Source: CSSed11-175R1 sp041685735 (GTDB lineage Bacteria > Actinomycetota > Nitriliruptoria > Nitriliruptorales > Nitriliruptoraceae). From it: 61,308 bases of DNA. Positions 32,983 through 42,005 of the stretch are shown here, piece after piece. Position numbers and translations under genes: made by a program. Location of the stretch: assembly GCA_041685735.1 (NCBI GenBank), contig JAWLFE010000014.1, positions 1 to 61,308 of the forward strand, given 5' to 3'. The notes under the pieces were generated by a model. The model was not told the origin of the DNA and searched no databases. It saw nothing but the letters and a program-made list of their open reading frames with translations. Numbering within the stretch: the stretch's first letter is position 1; every line of letters begins with the position of its first letter.

Positions 32983-35076
32983 TCAGGTCTCCCAGGTGTC
33001 GCGATGGCGTGGATCCGGGTTGTAGCTGCAGTAGGTGCCGGTCTGGATCGTGTGGTCGAGGTGGTCTCCGAGGGCGGGATGGTGCTCGGCGATCCGACGC
33101 ATCGCGTAACGCACGGCACGGGTGACGGCCGCGCGTGCCCGCTCCGAGGTCGAGCCGGTCGTACGGGAGCGGCCACCAAGCCCCACGGCGCGGGAGAGCT
33201 CGGTCACCAGGTAGTCGCGGTCGGCCGTGGCCAGCGCGACCCGGTCAACATCGCCCTGACGCGTGGCCTCCTCGATGTCGTCCTCGATCTCATGCAGGCG
33301 CCGACGGTAGGCAGCGATGGCATCGTCGTCGAGGACTGGGCCGGCGCCGTCCACGCCGCCGACCGGGAGCGAGTCCGTGCCCGGTGGCTCTGACCCCGCA
33401 GGTTGGCCGGACCGGCGACCGGACAGATCGAGGACGTGGAACTCGCGGCCCGGCTGGGAGAGCAGGTGCGCGAGGTAGCGCATCCCCTTGAGGTCACGGA
33501 GCACGACCTGCGTGCCGTCGAAGCGGATGGTTCGCGTGTCCCCGTCCGCGCGGAAGACCAGAGCGTCCTCATCCGGGATCGCTCCGGCGCGGGTGGGCCG
33601 CGTCGCAAGGGTGTCGGCGTTCGGTGTCATCGGCTGCACGGTCGGTCGCGCGCCCATCTCCTCGAACGATCGCGCTGCGGCGGAGCGTGCCGCCCGGGCA
33701 GCTTCCTCGTTCCCACATCGTGCGAGCGCCTCGGCAACCACGAGCCGTGCCGTCGCCGTCTCGTAGGGGGCACCGACCTCACACCAGATCTCGACCGCGG
33801 TGGCGGCTGCGGAGACCGCGGCGGCCGGCTCGTCCCCGGCGAGCGCCACGCGTCCCTGCGCGAGTGCGGCGCTGGCCGTGAGGGCGCGGCTCTGGAAGTG
33901 CTGCGCGATGACGTCGAGTTCCGCAGCGGCGGACCGGGCCGTGTCCAGGTCGCCGGTGGCCAGGCTGATCTGTGCCTGGGCCTCGAGGAGCGGCGCGCGA
34001 CGCAGGCCGGTGTGCGGAGGCTGCTCCTTCGAGGGGGCGTTGATCGGCCGCTCGAGCGCGTCGTCGATCAGCGCTGCGGCTCGCTCCACCTCACCCTGCG
34101 CGAGCCGCAGCAGGGCGAGGCCGGGCTGCGGGTCCCAACCATGCGCGTACGCCTCCAGGAACGCGTCCTCGGCACCCGCGAGGTCGCCCCGGCGCAACCG
34201 GATCGTGCCCAGTTCGGTCAATGGCCACCCGAACTCGCGACGCATCCACGGACGCAGCTCGGCACAGGCGTGCAGCGCCTCGTCCTCGGCAGCCTCGCAG
34301 GATCCGCGCAACCGCAGGATCTCGGCCCGGTGGACGCGGCAGCGACCGTTGATGCCGCCGACGGCGGCGTGGTGTCGCCACCCCTCCATCGCCTCGGTCC
34401 ACTGCTCGGCCCGGTCGTACTGCGCCAGTCCCTGCATCGCACACACGAGCTCGCAGAAGGCCATCCCCACGACGAGCGGGTCGATCGTGCCGGACATGAT
34501 CGTGACGGCGGCATCATCGAGCAGCGCGAGGCCGTCCTCGACATCCCCTGCCAGGATCCGGATCCGGGCACGCGCGATCCGTGCGAGCGTCGCCGGTGAC
34601 GCCTGGCCCTGACGGTCGCCGATGGCGATGGCCTGGTCGGCCCAGTGGGTGGCCTGCCGTGTGTCCCCCGACAGCAGCCGTTCGTAGGTCCGGGTCATCG
34701 CGAGCCATGCGTGGACGGGCGCCTCGGCCTCCCCGTCGAGCAAACGCTCGGCACGGTTCGTCCATGCGCGGACCGGGGCCATCAGGCCCGTGTCCATCAT
34801 GAGGTACATCGCGACGCTGGTCGCTGCCCGGGCGGCAACGATCCGCTCCCCGGTGGCCAGAGCATCGGCATGCAGACGCTCCCACGCCCCGATGGCGGCC
34901 TCCAGTTCCCCGGCGCCGTACGCGACGTCGGCGAACAGTTCCAGCTCCTCGGCCGACAGGTCCCGCTCACAGCCGAGGTCGCGGAGCCGGATGAACGCGC
35001 GGTGCCAGTCCCCGTCCCTGATCTCGTCGCGAGCGCGGCGGATGGGCTCGGCGGCCAGATCGTCACCGGTGGTCAT
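32983..35076 (-). CDS. TPR-rich regulator-like protein with an AAA/LuxR-associated C-terminal domain
   Basis: A 697-residue cytoplasmic protein made of helical TPR-like repeats over about residues 25-500 (many A-x-x-L-x-x-A patterns such as GELEAAIGAWERLHADALAT). It then has a domain at about 535-600 (GDTRTIRFDGTQVVLRDLKG, MRYLAHLLSQPGREFHVLDL), which recurs at the C-termini of large actinobacterial regulators and cyclase-like proteins and resembles a winged-helix fold. The tail includes AVRYAMRRIAEHHPALGDHL and TGTYCSYNPDP, also typical of that group. No ATPase domain or GerE helix-turn-helix is present. Start: ATG 35076 with GGGAGG upstream. It is divergent from the rhodanese/cupin pair. 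Confidence 0.65.
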   Translation of the reverse strand: MTTGDDLAAEPIRRARDEIRDGDWHRAFIRLRDLGCERDLSAEELELFADVAYGAGELEAAIGAWERLHADALATGERIVAARAATSVAMYLMMDTGLMAPVRAWTNRAERLLDGEAEAPVHAWLAMTRTYERLLSGDTRQATHWADQAIAIGDRQGQASPATLARIARARIRILAGDVEDGLALLDDAAVTIMSGTIDPLVVGMAFCELVCAMQGLAQYDRAEQWTEAMEGWRHHAAVGGINGRCRVHRAEILRLRGSCEAAEDEALHACAELRPWMRREFGWPLTELGTIRLRRGDLAGAEDAFLEAYAHGWDPQPGLALLRLAQGEVERAAALIDDALERPINAPSKEQPPHTGLRRAPLLEAQAQISLATGDLDTARSAAAELDVIAQHFQSRALTASAALAQGRVALAGDEPAAAVSAAATAVEIWCEVGAPYETATARLVVAEALARCGNEEAARAARSAAARSFEEMGARPTVQPMTPNADTLATRPTRAGAIPDEDALVFRADGDTRTIRFDGTQVVLRDLKGMRYLAHLLSQPGREFHVLDLSGRRSGQPAGSEPPGTDSLPVGGVDGAGPVLDDDAIAAYRRRLHEIEDDIEEATRQGDVDRVALATADRDYLVTELSRAVGLGGRSRTTGSTSERARAAVTRAVRYAMRRIAEHHPALGDHLDHTIQTGTYCSYNPDPRHRDTWET

Positions 35077-35210
35077 GGCTGCCTCCCGTCCGTGTGAGCG
35101 TACGTCTCCGGCGACCGGGACAGCGGCGTTCGGTGGGTCTCCGGCGATGTTCCCGGTGTGACATGGATCGTTCCGCCTCCTCCATGACGTCGCATGAGGG
35201 AGGCAGACGG

Positions 35211-35663
35211 ATGGTCCGCAACGAGGGGCGAGCGACCAGACCGCTGAACGCCGTGGTCCAGGACCTGGATCCGGCCGCGGTCGAGGCGCACCTGCTGGCA
35301 CACGACGCGACCCTCGTCGACGTGCGAGCGATCGAGGAACGTGCCGAACAGGGGTGGATCGCCGGCGCGATCCACGTGCCGGCAGGCGACCTCGGCCTCC
35401 TCGCCGACCCGTCGTCCGACGGGTGTCTGCCTTCGCTCGAGCCGCACCGGTTGACCATCGTCCACGACGCCGTGGGGGATCGGTCGACCGAGGCGGCCGA
35501 GACCCTCATCCGGCTGGGATACCGCCGGGTGGCCCAGTTGGTCGGAGGCATCAGCGCCTGGGAGGTGGCGGGCTATCCCGTCGCCGGCCGCGCGCTGTGG
35601 CATCCGCGCGCCGTCGCGTTGACCGCACGTCGTCCCATGAACACCAGGAGGAACGAACGATGA
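35211..35663 (+). CDS. Rhodanese-fold protein lacking the catalytic cysteine
   Basis: A 150-residue single rhodanese domain (DATLVDVRAIEERAEQGWIA, GAIHVPAGDL, LIRLGYRRVAQLVGGISAWE). The active-site loop reads IVHDAVGDRS, with Asp or Ala where sulfurtransferases have Cys. It therefore cannot form a persulfide and may serve as a binding or regulatory module. Start: ATG 35211 behind GGGAGG; upstream in-frame ATGs at 35163 and 35184 lack such a site. Its last codons overlap the start of the cupin gene (ATGA). Confidence 0.75.
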   Translation: MVRNEGRATRPLNAVVQDLDPAAVEAHLLAHDATLVDVRAIEERAEQGWIAGAIHVPAGDLGLLADPSSDGCLPSLEPHRLTIVHDAVGDRSTEAAETLIRLGYRRVAQLVGGISAWEVAGYPVAGRALWHPRAVALTARRPMNTRRNER

Positions 35664-36022
35664 ACACGCACCTCTCCGATCTTCCGATCGAGATCGACCA
35701 GGGAGAACTGATCACCCGGTACGCCGAATGGGGAGAGATGGCCGTCCGGTACGCCCGCCTTCCCGCAGGGACCGACATGGCCCCGGTGCTCGAAGGGCTG
35801 CCGGACGATCGCTGTCCCAGCCCGCACTGGGGCATCGTCCTCGAGGGATCGCTGACCCTGCTGCACGCCGACGGAGCGCAGGAGACGGTGGCGGCTGGGA
35901 GCGCCTATCACTGGCCCGCCGGTCACACAGCCTGGACCGAGGAGGGCACGGCCTTCCTCGAGGTCGGGCCCGTCGAGCAGATGCGCCACTTCAGCGATCA
36001 CGCCCGAGCGAAGCTCGCGTGA
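35660..36022 (+). CDS. Small cupin-domain protein
   Basis: A 120-residue single-domain cupin: HWGIVLEGSLTLLHADGAQE, then GSAYHWPAGHTAWTEEGTAF, and FLEVGPVEQMRHFSDHARAK. The usual metal-binding cluster is partly kept (HW..., H-W-P-A-G-H). It could bind a metal and a small ligand, but an enzyme activity cannot be read. Translation is coupled to the inactive rhodanese gene through a four-base overlap, suggesting the two act together. Confidence 0.75.
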   Translation: MNTHLSDLPIEIDQGELITRYAEWGEMAVRYARLPAGTDMAPVLEGLPDDRCPSPHWGIVLEGSLTLLHADGAQETVAAGSAYHWPAGHTAWTEEGTAFLEVGPVEQMRHFSDHARAKLA

Positions 36023-36168
36023 TCGACACCGTCTCGAGCGGCACAGGCGAGCGTCGGTCCGGTGCGTCTCGCCTGGCCACCGGCATGAGAGCGGGACGAC
36101 AGCCACCTGAAAGACCATGAACCCATGCTCGCCTCGTCACGACTCATCACCACCGGAGAGGATGATCG

Positions 36169-37233
36169 ATGTCGATCGATGAGGAGAAGGTCGAGCGGTT
36201 CGTGGGCCAAGTGGTCGGCGACGTCGGTGCCACGGTGTCGAGCGCACTCGCTCACATCGGGCACCGTTTGGGTCTGTACCGGGCGATGTCCGGCGCCGGA
36301 CCCCTCACGCCGTCGGACCTCGCTGAGCGGACCGGCACCCATGCTCGGTACGTCCGCGAGTGGCTGAACAACCAGGCAGCGGGCGGCGACGTCGCGTTCC
36401 GACCGACCGACGACACCGACGAACTCCTCACGGAGCATGCCGTGGTGCTCGCGATGGAGGACAGCCCCGCGTACATGGCCCCGGCGTTCGAGCAGATGGC
36501 CGCCATCTGGGCGGTCGGAACGAAGCTCGAGGCGGCCATGACGTCCGGGGAGGGGGTCGGCTGGCACGAGCAGGATCCGCGACTGCTCAGCTCGACGGAG
36601 GGGCTCTTCAAATCGGCGTATCGCGGTCACCTCGTCGACCACTGGATCCCCGCACTCGACGGGGTCCAGGCGCGGCTCGAGGCCGGTGCCAGCGTCGCGG
36701 ACGTCGGGTGCGGACACGGCGCATCCTCGATCCTGCTCGCTGAGGCGTTCCCGCAGGTCACCGTGACCGGCTTCGACTACCACGAGGCGTCGATCGAGTC
36801 CGCCCGTCGACGTGCGGCCGAGGCAGGCGTCGAGGACCGTGTCCGCTTCGAGGTGGCCGACGCCCGCGCCGACCCGGTCCCCGGTGATGGCTACGACCTG
36901 ATCTGCTTCTTCGATGCGCTGCACGACTTCGGTGACCCGGTCGGTGCTGCGGGACATGCCTTCAAGGCCCTCGCCGAGGACGGGGCGGTCCTGCTCGTCG
37001 AGATCCGTGCCGGGGACCGGACGCAGGACAACCTCAACCCCTTCGGACGGCTCGGCTACGGCATGTCCACCTTCGTCTGCACGCCCAACGCCCTGTCCCG
37101 GGAGGGCGGCGAAGCACTCGGGGGGCAGGCCGGCGCTGCCGCGATCGGTGAGGTCTTCGAGGAAGCCGGGTTCACGCGGTTCCGTCGGGTCGCCGAGGCA
37201 GAGATCCATCAGGTCCTGGAGGCTCGGCCCTGA
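36169..37233 (+). CDS. SAM-dependent methyltransferase with N-terminal winged-helix domain (Rv2258c-like)
   Basis: A 354-residue class I methyltransferase. Residues about 10-95 form a winged-helix dimerisation domain (HIGHRLGLYRAMSGAGPLTP, SDLAERTGTHARYVREWLNN). Residues about 165-300 hold the SAM-binding fold: ASVADVGCGHGASSILLAEA is motif I, VTGFDYHEASIESARRRA motif II, and YDLICFFDALHDFGDP motif IV. The architecture matches Rv2258c-type proteins, whose substrate is unknown. Start: ATG 36169 with GGAGAGG upstream. Its end overlaps the decayed tail of the SARP pseudogene by 62 bases in convergent orientation. Confidence 0.82.
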   Translation: MSIDEEKVERFVGQVVGDVGATVSSALAHIGHRLGLYRAMSGAGPLTPSDLAERTGTHARYVREWLNNQAAGGDVAFRPTDDTDELLTEHAVVLAMEDSPAYMAPAFEQMAAIWAVGTKLEAAMTSGEGVGWHEQDPRLLSSTEGLFKSAYRGHLVDHWIPALDGVQARLEAGASVADVGCGHGASSILLAEAFPQVTVTGFDYHEASIESARRRAAEAGVEDRVRFEVADARADPVPGDGYDLICFFDALHDFGDPVGAAGHAFKALAEDGAVLLVEIRAGDRTQDNLNPFGRLGYGMSTFVCTPNALSREGGEALGGQAGAAAIGEVFEEAGFTRFRRVAEAEIHQVLEARP

Positions 37234-39797
37234 CGGCCCTGACGGCCCCGACGCGTTCGAAGAGCACGAGCAGGTTGCGCAGGGTCGTCCACCTGTGTGC
37301 CCAGTCTCCCGAGGTGCGCCAGTGGTCGATGACGTCGCGGAAGGACCGGAGCGCCTCGACGGGGTGACCGTGTCTGGCCTCGAGGGATGCTGCGGCGACG
37401 CGGGACACCCCCTCGACGAACCGGTTGCCGACCGACCGTTCGGTCGTGATCGCGCGGCCGAACGCCGCGAGTGCGGTGTCGGGCTCGGCGTCGAGACGGA
37501 TCTCGCCCTCGAGGAACCAGAAGCCGGCCTGCAGGGTCGGGGATCCCAGCCGCTCGGCGAGCCGCCATCCGGCGGCGAGTGCCGTCTCGGCGACCTCATG
37601 CCGACCGTCGTAGGTGGCTGCGTGGACCCGGTAGAGGTGGCCGCATGCCTCGTCGTACGGGCGCCCGGCGGCCCGCGCGCCCTCGACGATCTTGCCGCCG
37701 TGTTGCTCGGTCGCCCCCAGGCGGCCCTGGTAGAGCGCGGCCTCGGCCAGCAGGCGGCGGGCCCGCAACGCCACCGGAGGGTCCGGGCACGCGGCCAGCA
37801 CCTGCTCGCCGCAGGCCACGGCCCGTGCGATCTCGCCACGCTGCATCCACCCGACGCCCGCGCCAACCAGGGCCGCCGGATGGTGGGCGCTGCGCTCCGC
37901 GTCCGGAAGGCTCAGCGCTCGGAGCGCCCAGTCGTGGATCTCGTCGCGGAGCCCGAGGTAGGCGTAGGGGCGGAGTCCTGCCGGCAGCCGCAGTGCCAGG
38001 TCCGCGTTCCCGGTGGTCAGCGCCCACGTGTGGGCAGCGCGGAGATTGGCGAGGTCGACATCGATGCGCCGGACCCACCTCGCCTCCTCGGGCCCCTCGA
38101 TCCCGGAGGTCGCCGCCTCGGCCAGGACGGTGAAGTGCTCCGCGTGCCGCTGGCGCCAGGTCGCCAGGTCACCGCGGTCCTCCAGCCGCCTCCTGCCGTA
38201 GATCCGCATCGTCTCCAGCAGCCGGTAGCGCGCATCCGGTCCGACGCGCTCCACCGCGACCAGGGAGTGGTCGAACAACGTGGCCGGCCGGCTCGGGCAG
38301 CAGCGCGAGCGACCAGTCGATGACGGCCTGCAGGTTGTGGTGGCGCGGGGTGGTCGCCTGGGGCACTCCATCGAGCAGGCCGAAACGATCATCGAGACGC
38401 GCGGCGATGTCCGCAGGGGTCAGGGACCGCACCCGCGCGGCGGCTAGTTCGACCGCCAGCGGGAGGCCGTCGAGCCGGGCGCAGATCTCCCGGACGGCAT
38501 CGAGGTCCGACTCATCGAGATCGAAGTCGGATCGGCCGCGGCGGCGCGGTCCCTGAACAAGGTCACTGCGGGGCCGTCAGGGCCGTCACCGACCGCCAAG
38601 CGATGGGCGGGCCAGACCTGTTGCCCGGCGACATCCAGTGGTCGCTGGCTGGTGGCCAGCACGTCGACCGCCGGACACCAGCGTCCGATCTGCTGCACGA
38701 GCTCAGAGGCTCCGGTCAGCACGTGCTCGCAGGCATCGAAGACCGCCAGTCGCCGTTGCGTGCGGAGGAAGTCGATCACGGCGGCTTCCGGGCTCACGCT
38801 CTCCGTCGGCAGGGCCCCCAGCCTCGTGGCAACCACGTCCGCGACGGCGCCGGGCCCGTCGGCGTCGACCAGGTCACAGAGGTCGACGCCGTCCGGATAG
38901 TCGTCGGCGAGCGCACGGGCGACGTGCAGGGCGAGCCGGCTCTTGCCCACCCCGCCGGCCCCGGTCAAGACCACGATACGTCCGTTCGCCAGGGCGGCGA
39001 TCACCCCACCGACGTCGACGTCACGTCCGACGAAGCTCGTCAGTGGCTCGGGGAGCGATGGCAGCCGTGGCGCGGGTGGCTCGTCCGGCACCGGCGTCTG
39101 GCTGGGTGAAGGTTGTGGCTCTGTCCCTGGTGCCCAGCCCGGCCACGGCAGCTCGTCGGCCTGCCGCAGGATCGCCTGCTGGAGGTGCCGCAGGTGCTCG
39201 CGGAGTGGATGCGGTGCCACCGCGCCCTCGAGTTCGCTCACGACCTGCTCGTCGCGGTGCATGGCGAGCAGCGCGGCTGCACGCAGCTCCACCGCGGTGA
39301 GCCGTAACTCCTCCAACCGTGTGGCTGCCGCCCGCAGGTGCGCGTGGTCGAACTCGGCGAGTGCCGGACCGCGCCAGAGCCCCAGCGCCCGCTCCAGCAG
39401 CTCAGCCGCGGCACGTGGGGTCGGCGCCGATCGTGCCTCGCCGACCTGACGTTCGAACCGGTTGGCATCGACCCGGAGTGGATCCACGAGGAGGAGGGAG
39501 CCGGGTGGCTGGGTGGCGAGCAGTTGACGTGCGCCGGGCCCAGCCTCCTTCTCGAGGAGCGTCCGGAGTCGGGAGACGTGGGTCTGGACCGCCCCCGCCG
39601 GATCGTCCGGCGCTTGGTCGCCCCACAGGATGTCCGCGAGTCGATCCGCGGACACGACCGAGCCGGTCTCGGTGAGGAGCGCGGCGAGCAGGGGTGCGCT
39701 GCTTCCGGCTTGCCAGCGCGAGGTCGCGAGTGCCGACAGAGATCCTCAGCGGACCGAGGATCCCGAACCGCAGACCGCTGTCTTCCGCATCTGCCAT
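37172..39797 (-). pseudogene. Broken SARP/AfsR-type regulator (BTAD, NB-ARC, TPR)
   Basis: Minus-strand pieces of one AfsR-like regulator lie in order. The start ATG 39797 gives LRFGILGPLRISVGTRDLAL. A one-base insertion in the G4 run at 39691-39694 shifts the frame; the next piece holds the BTAD domain and the P-loop VVLTGAGGVGKSRLALHVAR. A missing base near 38528 shifts it again (gene continues as DFDLDESDLDAVREICARLD in another frame). Near 38277-38300 about 60-80 residues expected between the SLALLPEP and DHSLVAVE motifs are deleted, with a further frame change. The TPR tail continues but the natural C-terminus is lost in the methyltransferase end. An intact relative lies at 45898. Confidence 0.8.
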
Positions 39798-39840
39798 GAC
39801 GACCACCCCACGGGAACCTAATGGGGGTGCAACTCCGGTG

Positions 39841-40135
39841 ATGTGGAGCGTCCAAGATGTGAACACCCGACGCGCGGTTCGACGACTTGCCCGGGTTCCC
39901 CTACCAGTCGAGGTACGTCGAGGTCGACGGTCACCCCTCGCACGGATCGATGAGGGCGACGGGCACCCGGTGGTGATCATCCACGGGGTGCCCACCTGGA
40001 GCTACCTGTGGCGCAGTGTGCTCCCACCCCTGCTCAGCAGCGGCCATCGCGCGAGCGCGATCGATCAGATGCGCTTCGGGCGGACCTCGACCTGCCCATC
40101 GTGGTGCTCGCGATCGGCTGGGGCGACCGGTCAGG
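39841..40135 (+). pseudogene. Broken haloalkane dehalogenase-like alpha/beta hydrolase
   Basis: Fragments of one N-terminal hydrolase domain occur in shifting frames. ATG 39841 gives SVQDV; another frame gives RFDDLPGFPYQSRYVEVDGH; the first frame returns with DEGDGHPVVIIHGVPTWSYL and LPPLLSSGHR. These match the start of haloalkane dehalogenases, including the HG-x-PTWSYLW oxyanion-hole region. After the 'GFGR' turn the sequence jumps to LDLPIVVLAIGWGD, resembling the later nucleophile-elbow strand, so the intervening part is deleted and the nucleophile Asp motif is corrupted. The rest of the gene is gone. Confidence 0.65.
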
Positions 40136-41258
40136 TCGCCAGGACCCGGGCCTCGTGGCTGGGGAGAGAGTCCCACCATCGCGCATAGCGGGAGTAGACG
40201 GTCGGTTCGCGGTCCGCCAGGAAGGTGGCCAGCGCCCGAGCTTCCTCCGCGAGCTGGTCCCACGCCGCGTCGTCGATCGGGTGCATGGCGCGCACCTCGA
40301 TGCCGGCATCCACCGGGCGCCAGACCCCGGCGACGTAGCCGTCGACGAGCACGGTCGGCAGGACGTCACCGTTGCGTCGGATCACCTCAGGCCGAAGATC
40401 GGGTGGGATGATCCGGGCACGGTCGGCGTAGGCCAGCAGGATGCTGTCCCACATCGGGAGCAGGCGTGCCGGAGCCGGCGTGTCGCCGGGTGGCCGCGGG
40501 CCGTGCGGCACGTCCAGCAGTGTCGATCCGTCCGGTCCCTCGAGTGTGATCAGGTGGTCTCCAAGGGTCTCCGCTGCCTCACGGAGGACCGGTGCCCGCA
40601 GCATCGTGAACTGCGCGACATCGCGGAGCGACGCGGGCCCGAAGCCCTCCAGGTACCTGAGGATCACCGTGCTGGCCGCCTCGTGGTGCGCCACCGGTTC
40701 CCGGTCGGGCGCAGCCATGAACCGGCCCGTCGAGCCGAAGGCCCAGGGTCCGCCGGTCGGGCTGTGGAGCAGCGGGGCGTCGGTGCGAAGTGCCCACCAG
40801 GCACGCGGCTGATGGTGGCCCAGGTGCTCTGCGAGGAGGTCCTCGACCTCGCCCTTGGACCGCGGCTCCGCGAGGACCCCGCGAAGGGCAGGCAGGAGTC
40901 GGTCGAGCTCGTCGGCGGTCAGTCCGGTGTCGGTGAAGCGACGGTCGTTGAGCCGGGAGGCACGCAGGCTGGGGAGCATCGCGGTGTAGAAGGCCGGATG
41001 ATCGGTGGCGTGGACCGCATGGAGGGTCAGCCGGAACAGCGACGACTTCACGACCGTGTGCTCGGCGAAGGCGGCATCGAGGTCCGCTGGATCGAAGCCG
41101 TCGATCCGGTTCCACAGCGAGAGGTACGGCGAGGCAGGCTCCTGCGCCTGGATGGCCACGATCCGCAGCACGGTCCCAAGGACCGTCTCGGTCTGACGTT
41201 CGAGCAGGAGCTGCCGGGCCAGCGTGGCCCGGTTGAGCTCCCGCTCGGTGACGGTCAC
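40131..41258 (-). CDS. Winged-helix DNA-binding-domain protein (AlkZ/YcaQ-like, HTH_42)
   Basis: A 375-residue protein of the AlkZ-like family. It begins with LNRATLARQLLLERQTETVL and has the family-typical IVAIQAQEPASPYLSLWNRI, helical segments, HTVVKSSLFRLTLHAVHATD, LLPMWDSILLAYADRARIIP and VLVDGYVAGVWRPV. AlkZ proteins are DNA glycosylases that unhook crosslinks and sit in antibiotic clusters; more distant members have no shown activity. The QxQ (here Q-A-Q) motif of the active centre is present. Start: GTG 41258, overlapping the stop of the DUF2277 gene (GTGA), so the two are translationally coupled. Confidence 0.78.
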   Translation of the reverse strand: MTVTERELNRATLARQLLLERQTETVLGTVLRIVAIQAQEPASPYLSLWNRIDGFDPADLDAAFAEHTVVKSSLFRLTLHAVHATDHPAFYTAMLPSLRASRLNDRRFTDTGLTADELDRLLPALRGVLAEPRSKGEVEDLLAEHLGHHQPRAWWALRTDAPLLHSPTGGPWAFGSTGRFMAAPDREPVAHHEAASTVILRYLEGFGPASLRDVAQFTMLRAPVLREAAETLGDHLITLEGPDGSTLLDVPHGPRPPGDTPAPARLLPMWDSILLAYADRARIIPPDLRPEVIRRNGDVLPTVLVDGYVAGVWRPVDAGIEVRAMHPIDDAAWDQLAEEARALATFLADREPTVYSRYARWWDSLPSHEARVLAT

Positions 41259-41515
41259 CGGTTGTGGTCGGCGTCGGCCCGGCGGCGCTGCAACGGCACG
41301 ACGGGCACCGATGTCGAGCCCATCACGAGGTCGTCGAGCAACTGGGCGGCCGCTGCGGCGATGTCGTCCACGGCGCGTTCGAAGGGGGCGCGGTTGGCCT
41401 GTGACGGGTGGCGGTAGCTACTCACCTTGCGCACGAACTGCAGGGCAGCGTCGTGGATCTCCTCAGCCGTTGCTGGGGGATCGGCACCGCGGAGCTGCTG
41501 GATGTTCCGGCACAT
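41255..41515 (-). CDS. DUF2277 family protein
   Basis: An 86-residue protein with the exact DUF2277 opening MCRNIQQLRG followed by PPATAEEIHDAALQFVRKVS and PFERAVDDIAAAAAQLLDDL. It is a small helical protein of unknown function, typical of actinobacteria and proteobacteria. Start: ATG 41515. The stop overlaps the GTG of the downstream AlkZ-like gene. It is the promoter-proximal gene of a two-gene operon. Confidence 0.85.
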   Translation of the reverse strand: MCRNIQQLRGADPPATAEEIHDAALQFVRKVSSYRHPSQANRAPFERAVDDIAAAAAQLLDDLVMGSTSVPVVPLQRRRADADHNR

Positions 41516-41546
41516 GCCACGAGCATAGAGCCCGGCCCGGTCCTGG

Positions 41547-41588
41547 CGTGTGGGACCCGGCAGCCAGGCGGCTGCCGGGTCCCACACG
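41547..41588. terminator. Perfect 19-bp stem-loop
   Basis: CGTGTGGGACCCGGCAGCC (41547-41565) and its exact reverse complement (41570-41588) flank the loop AGGC. It lies just after the secreted-protein gene on the minus strand (stop at 41596) and just upstream of the DUF2277 start. It is the strongest hairpin in the window and probably ends the upstream minus-strand transcript. Confidence 0.75.
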
Positions 41589-41595
41589 CAGCAGG

Positions 41596-41895
41596 TCAGA
41601 GACAGCCGGGGAAGCCGAGCGCGAACCCGACGTCCAGACCGGCCTGGGTGGTCGGTGCGGCGCCGGCCATCGTGCTGTGCACCTTGAGGTGGAAGTTCCG
41701 CGCTCCGCGCTCGGCCTGGGGGACGCGGCAGGCGGGTGGGCCGACGTCGACGGTGGCCCCATTGCCCGGTACGACGAGCATGTGTTCGTGTGTCCCGGGG
41801 CCGGGGACGGGCGGTGGGTCGGCTGCGGCGGGCCCGGTGAGCATGGCCAGCGCGAGCAGCATGGCAGCGAGTGTGGTGATGATCCGCTTCTGCAC
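41596..41895 (-). CDS. Small secreted protein
   Basis: A 99-residue protein with a clean signal peptide: KRIITTLAAMLLALAMLTGP ending in AAA-DPPPV. The mature part (THEHMLVVPGNGATVDVGPP, a Cys in PACRVP and one in the terminal FPGCL) resembles small exported proteins common in actinobacteria, whose function is unknown; the two cysteines could pair. Start: GTG 41895 with AGGAGAGG upstream. A strong stem-loop follows the stop. Confidence 0.65.
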   Translation of the reverse strand: MQKRIITTLAAMLLALAMLTGPAAADPPPVPGPGTHEHMLVVPGNGATVDVGPPACRVPQAERGARNFHLKVHSTMAGAAPTTQAGLDVGFALGFPGCL

Positions 41896-42005
41896 GTTCC
41901 TCTCCTCTTCGTCGGATGGGTTGCCGGGGTCGTGGTCCTGCGCGAGGTGCACGGGGCCGCGCTCCGGACATCGAGGTGGTGCCGTCTGGTTCGCGTCGAT
42001 CGCTG

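Noticed and set aside
30657..33179. An 840-codon minus-strand open frame
   Set aside because: It runs across the SLH gene and the N-terminal part of the CcdA-like gene in another frame; both of those have signal peptides, ribosome sites and known domains.
35998..37866. A 622-codon minus-strand open frame
   Set aside because: Shadow of the methyltransferase and of the SARP pseudogene TPR tail, which is readable in a different frame.
39691..39694. Treating the SARP frameshifts as sequencing errors and annotating one intact regulator
   Set aside because: Homopolymer shifts could be errors, but the additional loss of about 60-80 residues between conserved motifs near 38290 and the missing C-terminus cannot be explained that way.
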